A stretch of DNA of 64,000 nucleotides from positions 62,001 through 126,000 of the forward strand of contig NZ_SPQK01000008.1 of NCBI RefSeq assembly GCF_004570875.1, given 5' to 3'. The stretch is from Blastococcus sp. CT_GayMR16 (GTDB lineage Bacteria > Actinomycetota > Actinomycetes > Mycobacteriales > Geodermatophilaceae). The notes under the pieces were generated by a model that was not told the DNA's origin, made no database searches, and saw only the letters and a list, made by a program, of their open reading frames with translations. Numbering within the stretch: position 1 is the stretch's first letter; each line of letters opens with the position of its first letter. Positions 45,388 to 55,333 of the stretch are shown here, piece by piece. The position numbers and the translations under genes are program-made.

Positions 45388-47487
45388 TCACCTCGGCAGC
45401 CGTACCCGGCCGCCGCGTCGCTCCTCCATCTGCTCGATGCGGTCCGCAGGCCCGGGGGCAACGGCATCCAGAATCGGGTCGTACCAGTGCGACTGCGGCG
45501 ACGTGGGCGGGGCGGGATGCCCCAGCACACCGGCCGTCCGCTCGAAGGAGTCGCGGGCCTGTTCCGCGATCCCGAGGACCGCGAGCCCCTCGTCAGGGGT
45601 CAGCGCTGCGATCTCGGCCGTCGGCTCGAACGTCAGCCCGTGAAACCCCCCGTTGTCCCAAGTGCCGTCGTAGCCGAGCCCCATCGCGGCATAATCCGCG
45701 AGCAGCCCCAGAACCACGCCCGCAGAACCAGGCGCCAGGGATACGGCGAGATCGACAGTCATGGTCCACAAGAATGCGCGGTCCTGCGCCTCCCTCTGCT
45801 CCTCGAGGCCATGCAACGTGTACGCGAGTTCCTGGCCGTAGTTCTGCACCGCGAGGTAGGCATTCGGGACCACGACCGCGGGTAGTTGCGGGAGCGAACT
45901 GCCGCCGCTGATGTCGACCGGCTGGGCGGTCACCCAGCCCTGCAAGGCCTCCTCCACAACTGCCGAGGCGCTCCGGTCCAAGGTCACGTAGCCGAGGCCG
46001 CGCAACAGCGCGGCGTCGGCGGCTGGGAGAGAACCATCCACCCCGGACATGAGCACCTCTCCGGCGAGCGAGACGTGCACGGCCGTCCGTCGGCCAGCGC
46101 GGTCGACACCGCGTTCGCCGCAGCCCGGGCGACCGGCCAGTCGTCCGCCTTCCCGTCCTCCAGGCGCACCCAGGGCCTCGAGCCCACCACGCACGACCGC
46201 CTCGCCTGCTGGACCCTCCACCGCCCCGGCCGACGCCACGAGTGCCTGCAGCGACGTTCCGCAGTCCTCCCAGGTACGCGCGAGAAGAACGCCCCACACC
46301 CAGGGCCTGTTCAGGAAGGCGGCCCCGGCTGCCGGATCGGTGCCCTCGCCGAGGATCGCCACGACGGCGACGAGTGCGTCGACCGGTGCCGCCACGTCGC
46401 TCAGTGGATTGATCCGATCGACGGAGGCCGCCCCGAGCACCCGCTCGCGGAGCGCGATCTGCCGCCCCCACGCGGCGACCGTCTGCGGGTCGAGGCCGCG
46501 CGGGCCCAGCGCGAGGCTCGCGGCGAGGACGGTGCCCATGCCCAGGACACCGAGGTCGTCGAGGCCGGCGGGATCGTCGGCCGACGTGTACTCGGCCGCC
46601 AGAACCTCGGCGACCGGCCCCGTTCCGTCGTTCCGAGCGGCGGCGCCGAGTGCGAGAGCGACCACTCGGGCGAGGGCACTCTGCGGTCCGTAGTCACCAC
46701 CGCCGAGGTGTTCCAGAGCATCCCTCGTCCCGACCGGTCCCAGGCCGGCCAGAAGGGCGCCGGCGAAGGACACGGACCCCGCGAAGGCCAACGCGTCGCG
46801 CGCCAGATCCTCCCGGTCTTCCGGGTTGATGAACTGACCAAACCCGTCTGCGAGCGCGCGGCCACGGCGGGCGAGCTCCAGGTCACCCCAGCCCGGCAGC
46901 TGAGCGGCCAGGTACGCAACGACCCGGTTCGCGTCACCCGGCGCCCTGCGGCCCCCGACCGCGGCCCATGCGTCGTCCAGCACGCGCGCCGTCGCGGCCG
47001 CGTCGTCCTCGAGTTCCTCCAGCAGCGCGGTGTGCCGTCGTCGCCGGCGCCCCTCCCCGGCCTCGACGTCGGCCACAATCGCCCGGACGTCGGCGCCGCC
47101 GGACATGACCTGCAGCCGCAGGTCCTCGACCTGCCCGAGGCGCCGCCATGCCTCGGCGAACTGCTCGCTCTGTTCGGCCCCCAGCGCGGCCACTTGGCGC
47201 CGGGTCTCCCGGAGGCGCTCCTCGTGGGTCCTCAGCCGACCGCTCGCCGGCAGCACGGCGGCGGAGACCTCCCGGACCAGCGCGGTGACTGCGACCACCT
47301 GCGCGGCGGCCGCAGCGGCGTCGTCCCCCAGCCACCCTGGCGCGGCGTCGGCGGCTCCGAGGAGACGGTCGTCGACGGCGGCGACACACACGCCGGCGCC
47401 GGCTATGGCGCGGACGAGGTCGGCCAGCGCGTCGGGGTCGCCCGGCGGCATGTCCAGCGGGATCTGATCGGGCATCTCGGTGCTCAT
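45388..47487 (-). CDS. large type VII/WXG-like protein of unknown function, with two compensating frameshifts
   Basis: 699 codons from an ATG that overlaps the preceding small gene by four bases (ATGA). Residues 1-180 are strongly helical and Ala-rich with heptad-like charge (RRQVAALGAEQSEQFAEAWRR, here cut to the EAWRRLGQVEDL part), followed by a RRRRR patch and an Ala/Leu/Gly-rich middle that resembles the DUF6571-like proteins found beside actinobacterial WXG genes. Between about 46170 and 46080 the coding bias moves to another frame (reading LEDGKADDWPVARAAANAVS) and then returns. There is no signal peptide. Function unknown. Confidence 0.6.
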   Translation of the reverse strand: MSTEMPDQIPLDMPPGDPDALADLVRAIAGAGVCVAAVDDRLLGAADAAPGWLGDDAAAAAAQVVAVTALVREVSAAVLPASGRLRTHEERLRETRRQVAALGAEQSEQFAEAWRRLGQVEDLRLQVMSGGADVRAIVADVEAGEGRRRRRHTALLEELEDDAAATARVLDDAWAAVGGRRAPGDANRVVAYLAAQLPGWGDLELARRGRALADGFGQFINPEDREDLARDALAFAGSVSFAGALLAGLGPVGTRDALEHLGGGDYGPQSALARVVALALGAAARNDGTGPVAEVLAAEYTSADDPAGLDDLGVLGMGTVLAASLALGPRGLDPQTVAAWGRQIALRERVLGAASVDRINPLSDVAAPVDALVAVVAILGEGTDPAAGAAFLNRPWVWGVLLARTWEDCGTSLQALVASAGAVEGPAGEAVVRGGLEALGAPGGREGGRLAGRPGCGERGVDRAGRRTAVHVSLAGEVLMSGVDGSLPAADAALLRGLGYVTLDRSASAVVEEALQGWVTAQPVDISGGSSLPQLPAVVVPNAYLAVQNYGQELAYTLHGLEEQREAQDRAFLWTMTVDLAVSLAPGSAGVVLGLLADYAAMGLGYDGTWDNGGFHGLTFEPTAEIAALTPDEGLAVLGIAEQARDSFERTAGVLGHPAPPTSPQSHWYDPILDAVAPGPADRIEQMEERRGGRVRLPR

Positions 47488-47771
47488 TCGGCGCTCGCCC
47501 GTCCGTGCGGCTCCTGCAGCGCGCCGTCCAGCCGCAGCCACGAGTTGGCCACCGCGGCGGTCGTGTCGCCGAGCAGGCCGCTGCCGACCGGAGCGGTGTC
47601 CTGGAGGCGGACGGCGATCTCCTCGGCGTCGCCGGCCGCACCGCGCAGGGAGTTGGCCAGCCGGTACACCTCGGCCACGGGCACATCGATCGACATGCCG
47701 GGCAGTGTGTCGGCGCGGACGCTGTGCCCGCCGGCGTCGTCCACAGGCTCGCTGGCGGGGTAGGCCGCCAC
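47484..47771 (-). CDS. small WXG100-like helical protein, hypothetical
   Basis: Up to 95 residues from a GTG at 47771; an ATG at 47696 (MSIDVPVAEVYRLANSL) would give 70. Neither start has a clear ribosome site. The core is two helices separated near GSGLLGDTTAAVANSWLRLDGAL, with a Trp but no exact WxG. Size, composition and the four-base overlap with a large helical downstream gene are what one expects of an ESX/type VII-type substrate pair. No EccC-like ATPase is in the window. Confidence 0.5.
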   Translation of the reverse strand: MAAYPASEPVDDAGGHSVRADTLPGMSIDVPVAEVYRLANSLRGAAGDAEEIAVRLQDTAPVGSGLLGDTTAAVANSWLRLDGALQEPHGRASAE

Positions 47772-47822
47772 CCGATCGGGTGTCCACAGTGTCCACAGGT
47801 GCTGTCCACAGGCGGTGGACAG
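47738..47822. promoter_or_regulatory. cluster of DnaA-box-like TGTCCACA repeats
   Basis: TGTCCACAG occurs at 47781-47789 and 47790-47798 back to back, TGTCCACA again at 47803-47810, a CGTCCACAGG at about 47738-47747 and an inverted GTGGACA at 47815-47821. The actinobacterial DnaA box consensus is TTGTCCACA; each copy here matches eight of nine positions or fewer. It lies in the divergent promoter gap between the WXG-like and TadE/G-like genes. Confidence 0.45.
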
Positions 47823-47835
47823 GGCTGTCTCCGCC

Positions 47836-47841
47836 TACGCT
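47836..47841 (+). promoter_or_regulatory. -10 box of a probable leaderless transcript
   Basis: TACGCT at 47836-47841 is followed by seven bases and then directly by the GTG start at 47849. This TANNNT-N7-GTG arrangement is the hallmark of leaderless mRNAs in actinobacteria. No ribosome site precedes the GTG, which fits. Confidence 0.55.
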
Positions 47842-47848
47842 GCCCGGC

Positions 47849-48277
47849 GTGCGGAGGGATGCGGACACGGCGGAGCGGGGATCGACGCTGCCCTTCGTGC
47901 TCGTCTGCTGGACCGTGGCGGCCCTCATGGCCTTCGGCGCGATCGCCGCCTCCGACGCCTTCCTCGAACAGCAGGAGGTGCAGTCGGTGTGCGACGGCGC
48001 CGCCCTCGCCGCCGCCAACCGCACCGACGAAGCGGTCGTCTACACCAGCGGCGTCGGCACCGAGCTGCCGCTCACGCGGGCGACGGCGCAGGCCGCGGTC
48101 GCCGACCAGCTCGGCGACGGCGGCATGCAGTTGGACTCCTGGGCGGCGGAGACCGACGGCGCCGAGGTGACCGTCCGTTGCACGCGGTACGTCGACATCG
48201 CCTTCGGCTGGCTGTTCCTCGGCGGCGAGCAGCTCGAGCGCACCGCCACTGCGAGCGCGCGCGCCCCCACCCTCTAG
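47849..48277 (+). CDS. TadE/TadG-like secreted or membrane-anchored protein
   Basis: A 142-residue protein starting VRRDADTAERGSTLPFVLVCWT. The ERGSxLPF segment followed by a hydrophobic stretch (TVAALMAFGAIAASDAFLEQQ) and QSVCDGAALAAAN is the TadE/G-type N-terminus of pilus-assembly-like proteins (compare the helicase/secretory neighbours of Flp pili). Two cysteines (in SVCDG and VRCTRY) could form a disulphide. No other tad genes are in the window, so it appears orphaned or part of another system. Confidence 0.65.
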   Translation: MRRDADTAERGSTLPFVLVCWTVAALMAFGAIAASDAFLEQQEVQSVCDGAALAAANRTDEAVVYTSGVGTELPLTRATAQAAVADQLGDGGMQLDSWAAETDGAEVTVRCTRYVDIAFGWLFLGGEQLERTATASARAPTL

Positions 48278-48282
48278 AACAG

Positions 48283-48319
48283 CGACGGCCCCCGACCACA
48301 GAAGGGTCGGGGGCCGTCG
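48283..48319 (+). terminator. terminator after the TadE/G-like gene
   Basis: A perfect 15-bp stem (48283-48297 and 48305-48319, built on GACGGCCCCCGACC) with a seven-base loop lies six bases after the stop codon and immediately before the converging tRNA-Tyr gene, so it may end both transcripts. Confidence 0.8.
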
Positions 48320-48329
48320 TACCGAGGCG

Positions 48330-48411
48330 TGGCGGGTGAAGGATTCGAACCTTCGTAGGCTAAGCCGACGGATTTACAGTCCGCTCCCATTGGCCACTCG
48401 GGCAACCCGCC
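48330..48411 (-). tRNA. tRNA-Tyr (GTA)
   Basis: An 82-base class II tRNA on the minus strand: acceptor GGCGGGT pairing with ACCCGCC and discriminator A, anticodon arm GCGGA-CTGTAAA-TCCGT with anticodon GTA, a long variable arm (CGGCTTAGCCTACG region) and T-arm GAAGGTTCGAATCCTTC. CCA is not encoded. Confidence 0.95.
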
Positions 48412-48499
48412 GTGCGGTGGTACCGGAGAAGAGTACAAGAACCGTGGACGGCGTTCCCGAACCCCGGGGGGACGCCCCGCGCAGTGAAAGGGATGAGCC

Positions 48500-48991
48500 A
48501 TGGCAGACGCGTCCTTCGACGTCGTGAGCAAGGTCGACCGCCAGGAGATCGACAACGCCCTCAACCAGGCGGGCAAGGAGCTGTCGCAGCGATTCGACTT
48601 CCGGGGCGTCAATGCCACCGTCGCGTGGGCCGGCGACGAAGGCGTCACGCTGCAGGCCGACACCGAGGAGCGGGTCGTCGCGGCGCTGGACGTCTTCAAG
48701 GAGAAGCTCATCAAGCGGGGGATCTCGCTGAAGTCGCTGGACGCCGACGAGCCGCAGTCCTCGGGGAAGACGTACAAGATCTCCGCCCGCATCAAGCAGG
48801 GCATCGAGTCCGACACCGCGAAGAAGATCGCCAAGCTCATCCGCGACGAGGGCCCCAAGGGCATCCAGGCGCAGATCCAGGGCGATCAGCTGCGGGTCAG
48901 CGGCAAGAAGCGGGACGACCTGCAAGCGGTGCAGCAGCTGCTGCGCGGCGCCGAGCTCGACGTCGCCCTGCAGTTCGACAACTACCGCTGA
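48500..48991 (+). CDS. yajQ: YajQ family nucleotide-binding protein
   Basis: A 163-residue protein with the complete YajQ signature: [21 protein letters not shown] at the start, [49 protein letters not shown] trimmed to its KKRDDLQ motif, and the C-terminal ALQFDNYR. Members bind nucleotides, and some Gram-negative homologues bind cyclic di-GMP. A GGDEF/EAL gene lies 4 kb away, but no operon links them. Its end overlaps the 3' end of a decayed gene on the other strand by ten bases. Confidence 0.95.
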   Translation: MADASFDVVSKVDRQEIDNALNQAGKELSQRFDFRGVNATVAWAGDEGVTLQADTEERVVAALDVFKEKLIKRGISLKSLDADEPQSSGKTYKISARIKQGIESDTAKKIAKLIRDEGPKGIQAQIQGDQLRVSGKKRDDLQAVQQLLRGAELDVALQFDNYR

Positions 48992-49173
48992 TCGACGCTC
49001 AGATCGGGGCGTCTGGTGGCTCCCCGCCAGGGAGTCGGGCGCGGTAGCCAGCGGGGCACGTTCGCGCAGAACTCGTCGTAGGACGGCCCGTAGACCTCGC
49101 TCAGCGTGGGTTCCTCGTAGCTGCGCACGAACGCGTGCTGCGCCAGGGCGATGACGACCAGGTAGGCGAACAG
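48982..49173 (-). pseudogene. C-terminal remnant of an isoprenylcysteine carboxyl methyltransferase-family gene
   Basis: The minus strand reads YLVVIALAQHAFVRSYEEP and on to PSYDEFCANVPRWLPRPTP before a TAG at 48982-48984. The YEEPTL...GPSYDEFCANVPRW pattern is the C-terminal signature of this membrane methyltransferase family. Upstream of about 49173 the frame leaves the family, so the N-terminal two thirds are missing. It ends abruptly at the point where a truncated TetR gene begins on the other strand. Confidence 0.7.
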
Positions 49174-49516
49174 CCTGGTCGAGCACTTCCTCTCGCGCTG
49201 GGATGCGGGGACGCTGGAGGGTCAGGTTCTCCTGAGCCTGCTTCGTTCCGCCGCCAGTGACGCCGACGCGGCAGCCGCCATGCGCGAGCTCTTCGCCTCC
49301 CAGCTCGTGCCCGCGCTGCGCCGCCTGATTCCCGACGAGTCCGAGGTGCCGCAGCGCGCGGCCCTCCTGGCCAGTCAGATCCTCGGCCTAGCGCTGGCTC
49401 GATCCGTCCTCGAGCTCCCTCCGTTCGACGCGATGCCGCCGAACCTGATCGCAGCGAACGTCGGGGCGACCATCCAGCGCTACCTCCACGAGCCGCTGCG
49501 GCCGTCCGGGAGTTGA
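49166..49516 (+). pseudogene. C-terminal remnant of a TetR-family regulator gene
   Basis: The open frame from 49166 reads ANSLVEHFLSRWDAG, then LLSLLRSAASDADAAAAMREL, LASQILGLALARSVLELPP and AANVGATIQRYLHEPL, the ligand-binding C-terminal half of an actinobacterial TetR regulator. The helix-turn-helix N-terminal domain is absent: a TAG at 49163-49165 and unrelated sequence precede. An internal ATG at 49280 could start only a 78-residue fragment. Confidence 0.7.
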
Positions 49517-49527
49517 GCGGGACGTTC

Positions 49528-50403
49528 TCAGCGCTGCTCGAGCTCGCGGGCCATGCCCTCGAGCCGGGCGATCCGCTCGGGCATCGGGGGGTGACTGGCG
49601 AACATCGACGCCAGCCCCTGGCCGCGGAACGGGTTGGCGATCATCAGGTGGCTCTGGGTGACCAGCCGGTCGTCCTGCGGCAGCGGCAGCGCCGAGGCGC
49701 CGCGCTCGATCTTGCGGAGCGCGCTGGCGAGGGCCAGCGGGTCCTGGGAGAGCTGAGCACCCGAGGCGTCGGCCTGGAACTCCCGGCTGCGGCTGACCGC
49801 CAGCTGCACGAGGCCGGCGGCGACCGGGCCGAGAATGATGAGCAGGAGCCCCCCGAGGGCGTTGCCGCCGCCCCGGTCGTCGGAGCGGCCGCCGAACAGC
49901 GACGCGAACATCGCCATGTGCGCCAGGTAGGTAATCACCGTGGCCATCGCGCCGGCGACGGAGCTGATCAGGATGTCGCGGTTGTAGACGTGGGAGAGCT
50001 CGTGGGCGAGGACCCCGCGCAGCTCGCGGCGGTCGAGCAGCTCGAGGATGCCCTGCGTGACGCAGACCGCCGCATTGCGGGGGTTGCGGCCGGTGGCGAA
50101 GGCGTTGGGCTGGTTGGTCGGGCTGACGTACAGCCGGGGCATCGGCTGACGTGCGTCGGTGGCCAGCTCGCGGACGATCGAGTACAGCTGTGGGGCCTGC
50201 GTCTCGGTAATGGGAAAAGCCCGCATCGCCCGCAGCGCGAGCTTGTCGGAGTTGAAGTACGCGTAGCCGTTGATGCCGAGCGCGATCACGAGGGCGATGA
50301 AGAGACCACCCCGGCCGCCGATCAGGGCCCCGGCGGCCAGGATCAGGCCCCCCATGAGCCCGAGGAGCAGGGCGGTCTTCAGTCCGTTGTTCCAGCGTTG
50401 CAC
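49528..50403 (-). CDS. htpX: zinc metalloprotease HtpX homologue
   Basis: Membrane protease of the M48 family that degrades damaged membrane proteins. From the GTG at 50403 it has 291 residues ([18 protein letters not shown]), with two N-terminal membrane segments and two central ones. The zinc motif [12 protein letters not shown] (HExxH, about residue 130) and the third ligand in [13 protein letters not shown] (about residue 205) are present. [16 protein letters not shown] at the C-terminus is typical. It is divergent from korAB. Confidence 0.92.
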   Translation of the reverse strand: MQRWNNGLKTALLLGLMGGLILAAGALIGGRGGLFIALVIALGINGYAYFNSDKLALRAMRAFPITETQAPQLYSIVRELATDARQPMPRLYVSPTNQPNAFATGRNPRNAAVCVTQGILELLDRRELRGVLAHELSHVYNRDILISSVAGAMATVITYLAHMAMFASLFGGRSDDRGGGNALGGLLLIILGPVAAGLVQLAVSRSREFQADASGAQLSQDPLALASALRKIERGASALPLPQDDRLVTQSHLMIANPFRGQGLASMFASHPPMPERIARLEGMARELEQR

Positions 50404-50578
50404 GACCCGTCCAACGCGACCGTGCTGGCCGCCGTTCCCTCCCGGAGCGGCGCCGCTCCCCCCTCGGAATGACGCACGAGCACCGCAGGTTGCTGGCGTG
50501 TGCAGATCATCGTGTCCGGATCCACATCCCGGCCGCGGACACACGCACGTAACCTCGGCCGGTGGAGGTACACCACTG
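50404..50578. promoter_or_regulatory. divergent promoter region between htpX and korA
   Basis: A 175-base intergenic region. On the plus strand TAACCT (50550-50555) is a possible -10 box and GGAGG lies ten bases before the korA ATG. The GGAGCGGCGCCGCTCC palindrome near 50445-50460 may be an operator or a hairpin in the htpX leader. No strong -35 match was found for either direction. Confidence 0.4.
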
Positions 50579-52527
<1,949 letters not shown>

Positions 52528-52531
<4 letters not shown>

Positions 52532-53637
52532 CTGCGACCTCTCCACATGTGCACGACCTCGGCATGCCCGAGGGCCCCAGCCCGATCGACGCCGCGATCG
52601 CGCGGTCGATCGAGGCGAACGGCGCCAAGCAGACCGAGCTCAAGGCCAAGGACTTCAAGACCGACCAGGAGGTGCGCTGGTGCCCCGGCTGCGGTGACTA
52701 CGTCATCCTCAACGCCGTCCAGAGCTTCCTGCCCAGCCTCGGCATCGCCCGCGAGGACATGGTCATCGTGTCCGGCATCGGGTGCTCCTCGCGCTTCCCG
52801 TACTACATGAACACCTACGGGATGCACTCCATCCACGGTCGCGCCCCGGCGATCGCCACCGGGCTGGCCACGTCCCGTCCCGACCTGTCGGTCTGGGTCG
52901 TCACCGGGGACGGCGATGCGCTCTCCATCGGCGGCAACCACCTGATCCATGCGCTCCGCCGCAACGTGAACCTGACGATCCTGCTGTTCAACAACCGGAT
53001 CTACGGCCTCACCAAGGGCCAGTACTCGCCGACGTCCGAGATCGGCAAGGTCACCAAGTCCACGCCGATGGGCTCGCTGGACCACCCGTTCAACCCGCTG
53101 TCGCTGGCGCTCGGCGCCGACGCCACGTTCGTCGGACGGGCCATGGACTCCGACCGCAAGGGCCTCACCGACGTGCTGCGGCAGGCCGCGGAGCACAAGG
53201 GCACCTCGCTGGTGGAGATCTACCAGAACTGCAACATCTTCAACGACGGTGCCTTCGAGCTGCTGAAGGACCCGGCCACCGGCACCCAGTGGTCGATCCC
53301 GCTCGAGCACGGCAAGCCCCTGGTCTTCGGTCCCGACGGCGCCTCGTGCGTGGTGCGCGACGACTTCGGCGGGCTGCGGATCGGCGAGACCAACCAGGTC
53401 GACGCCGGCGAGATCGTCGTCCACGACGCGCACCGGGAGAACCCGGCCTACGCCTTCGCGCTGTCGCGGCTGTCCTCCCAGGATCTCCGCTACACCCCGA
53501 TGGGCGTCTTCCGGTCGATCCGGAAGCCGACCTACGACGCGATGATGGCCGAGCAGCTCGACGTCGCCAGCACCGAGGAACCGGCCGACCTCGCGGCCCT
53601 GCTCAACGGCAACGACAACTGGGTGGTGGGGGGCTGA
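52528..53637 (+). CDS. korB: 2-oxoacid:acceptor oxidoreductase beta subunit (KorB)
   Basis: Thiamine-diphosphate-binding subunit, 369 residues. WCPGCGDYVIL near residue 50 and GIGCSSRFPYYMNTYGMHSIHGR contribute the iron-sulphur and TPP sites, and the TPP motif GDGDALSIGGNHLIHALRRN follows near residue 130, with NNRIYGLTKGQYSPT. Coupled to korA by a four-base overlap and followed after seven bases by a small gene, so the operon has three genes. Confidence 0.95.
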
Positions 53638-53644
53638 GAGCCTC

Positions 53645-54175
53645 GTGACGGACGCCGACCGGGTCGCTGAACTGCTGCGCGCTCGCGGCGCGGAAGCGAT
53701 CGACCACCCGGGCGGAACGCTGTGCGCCCACCTGGAGCGGGTGCAGCACAAGCTCGCGGACCTGGGGGCGTCGCGGCGCCTGCAACTGGCCGGTCGGGCG
53801 CACGCCGTCTACGGCACCGACGGCTTCGACGTGGCACTCCTGACTCTCGATGAGCGCCCGCTCCTGGCCGACATCGCCGGCGAGGACGTCGAGCGGCTGG
53901 TCTACCGCTACGGCGCCTGCGACCGGTCGAGGACGTGGCACGGCCTGGCCGAGACCCGCCAGGTCTGGGACCGGTTCACCGGCGCGTGCGAGGCGCTCGA
54001 CGCCGAGGATCTCCGGGACTTCGCCGACCTGAGCATCGTGAACGAACTCGACATCGCCGAGCACGCCCCCGAGTTCCTGGCGCAGCACAGCGACTTCATC
54101 CGCCGGTTGACCGCCGAGTGGGCGCCGCTGCTGAGCCCGTCCGTAGCGGACGAGGTGCGGCGAGTACTCGGCTAG
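53645..54175 (+). CDS. DUF6817-like protein of unknown function
   Basis: A 176-residue soluble protein with a conserved-looking histidine pattern: HPGGTLCAHLERVQHKLADLGA, then AGRAHAVYGTDGF, then a C-terminal DLRDFADLSIVNELDIAEH. This pattern of His residues and the AHAVYGT segment resembles DUF6817 proteins, whose fold recalls HD-domain hydrolases. No enzymatic role is established. The gene is seven bases after korB and overlaps the converging dehydrogenase gene by four bases at its end. Confidence 0.6.
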   Translation: MTDADRVAELLRARGAEAIDHPGGTLCAHLERVQHKLADLGASRRLQLAGRAHAVYGTDGFDVALLTLDERPLLADIAGEDVERLVYRYGACDRSRTWHGLAETRQVWDRFTGACEALDAEDLRDFADLSIVNELDIAEHAPEFLAQHSDFIRRLTAEWAPLLSPSVADEVRRVLG

Positions 54176-55320
54176 CGGGGCGTGACGCGGAGCAGCTTGT
54201 CGCCGTCGCCGCCGTTGTCGGTGGTCACGTACAAGGCGCCGTCCGTGCCCTGCTGGACGGTCCGGATGCGGCCGTACGCGCCCTCGAGCTCCGGCAGCCG
54301 GAACTGCTCCTGGAGCGCGCCGTCGTCGTCCAGCCGCAGGGCGAGCACGCCCTGCCCCTTGAGGACGCCGAGCAGCATGAGGCCGTCGTAGGCCCCCCAG
54401 TCCTCGCCGTCGAGGAACGTGCCCCCGCTGGTGGCGATCGTCTGCGCCCCGGAGGACCAGACGGCCGGGATGGCTCCGGCGATCCCGGGATCGGTCATCG
54501 GGACGCTCTCGTCGTAGCCACCGTCGGCGCCGTCGGGGTTCCAGCCGTAGTTGCCCCCGGGCCGCAGGAGGTTCACCTCGTCGTCCCGGCTCGAGCCCTG
54601 CTTGACGGAGAAGACCTGGCCCGTGCCCGGCCGGACGGCGAGGCCCTGGACATTGCGGTGCCCATACGTCCACACAGCCACCTCGCCGGTCGCGGGGTCG
54701 GCGAGCAGCACCTTGCCCGCCCACGTCGTGCGGTCCTGCGGATTGCTGCCGACGGCGTTGTCGCCCGTCCCGATCAGCAGCGCGCCGTCGGGGCTGAACC
54801 GCAGCCGGCAGCCGCCGTGCCGGCCGGAGCCCGGATTCACCGGGATCCCGCCGATCAGCGGATCCGCTACGCGGGTGGCCGTGCGCCAGTCGTCGGAGAC
54901 CGTCCAGCCGACGACCGCGATCGACGGGCTCGATCCCGCACTGATGCCCTGGCAGCTGTAGAACCGCCGGTTGTCGTCGAAGGCGGGGTCGAGCACCAGG
55001 CCCATCAGGCCGGTCTCACCCTGGGCGAAGAGGTCCCCGAAGTCGGCCTCCACCTCCTGGACCGTGCCGTCGGGCAGGACGGCGGTGAACCCGCCGGCCC
55101 GTTCGTCGACGAGCAGCGTGCCGTCGGGCGCCTGCGCGACGTCCCAGGCGTGGTCGAGCCCGTCGGCGACGACGACGACCTCGAGCGCCGGTGCGCCCGA
55201 CGGGGAGGCGGTGACGGCCGGCTCCTCGCCGGCGTCCTCCTCGGGCGCCGCCGAGCACCCGGCCAGCAGTGCGGCCACCATGCAGGCACCCACCGCGAGC
55301 CTGCGAGGGGTGGGGGGCAT
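54172..55320 (-). CDS. PQQ-dependent sugar dehydrogenase-type lipoprotein
   Basis: Predicted cell-surface six-bladed beta-propeller of the glucose/sorbosone dehydrogenase family. From the ATG at 55320 (GAGAGGA upstream) it has 382 residues with lipobox LLAGC (about residue 22). Repeated propeller motifs include DHAWDVAQAPDG, GLVLDPAFDDNRRFY, LRFSPDGALLIGTGDN, YGHRNVQGLAVRP and GGNYGWNPDG. A PQQ synthesis cluster is not in the window, so the cofactor and substrate remain assumptions from family. Confidence 0.85.
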   Translation of the reverse strand: MPPTPRRLAVGACMVAALLAGCSAAPEEDAGEEPAVTASPSGAPALEVVVVADGLDHAWDVAQAPDGTLLVDERAGGFTAVLPDGTVQEVEADFGDLFAQGETGLMGLVLDPAFDDNRRFYSCQGISAGSSPSIAVVGWTVSDDWRTATRVADPLIGGIPVNPGSGRHGGCRLRFSPDGALLIGTGDNAVGSNPQDRTTWAGKVLLADPATGEVAVWTYGHRNVQGLAVRPGTGQVFSVKQGSSRDDEVNLLRPGGNYGWNPDGADGGYDESVPMTDPGIAGAIPAVWSSGAQTIATSGGTFLDGEDWGAYDGLMLLGVLKGQGVLALRLDDDGALQEQFRLPELEGAYGRIRTVQQGTDGALYVTTDNGGDGDKLLRVTPR

Positions 55321-55333
55321 GCTGGTCCTCTCT

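Noticed and set aside
45047-45391. A 114-residue version of the GAKWGR peptide gene starting from a GTG at 45391 that overlaps the upstream stop by four bases
   Set aside because: The extra 78 codons lack GC3 bias and known motifs, while the internal ATG at 45157 has a near-perfect ribosome site. The overlap alone is not convincing.
45345-47078. Several alternative frames inside the type VII-like gene read as separate genes
   Set aside because: Apart from the short 46080-46170 segment, GC3 bias favours the single 699-codon frame throughout.
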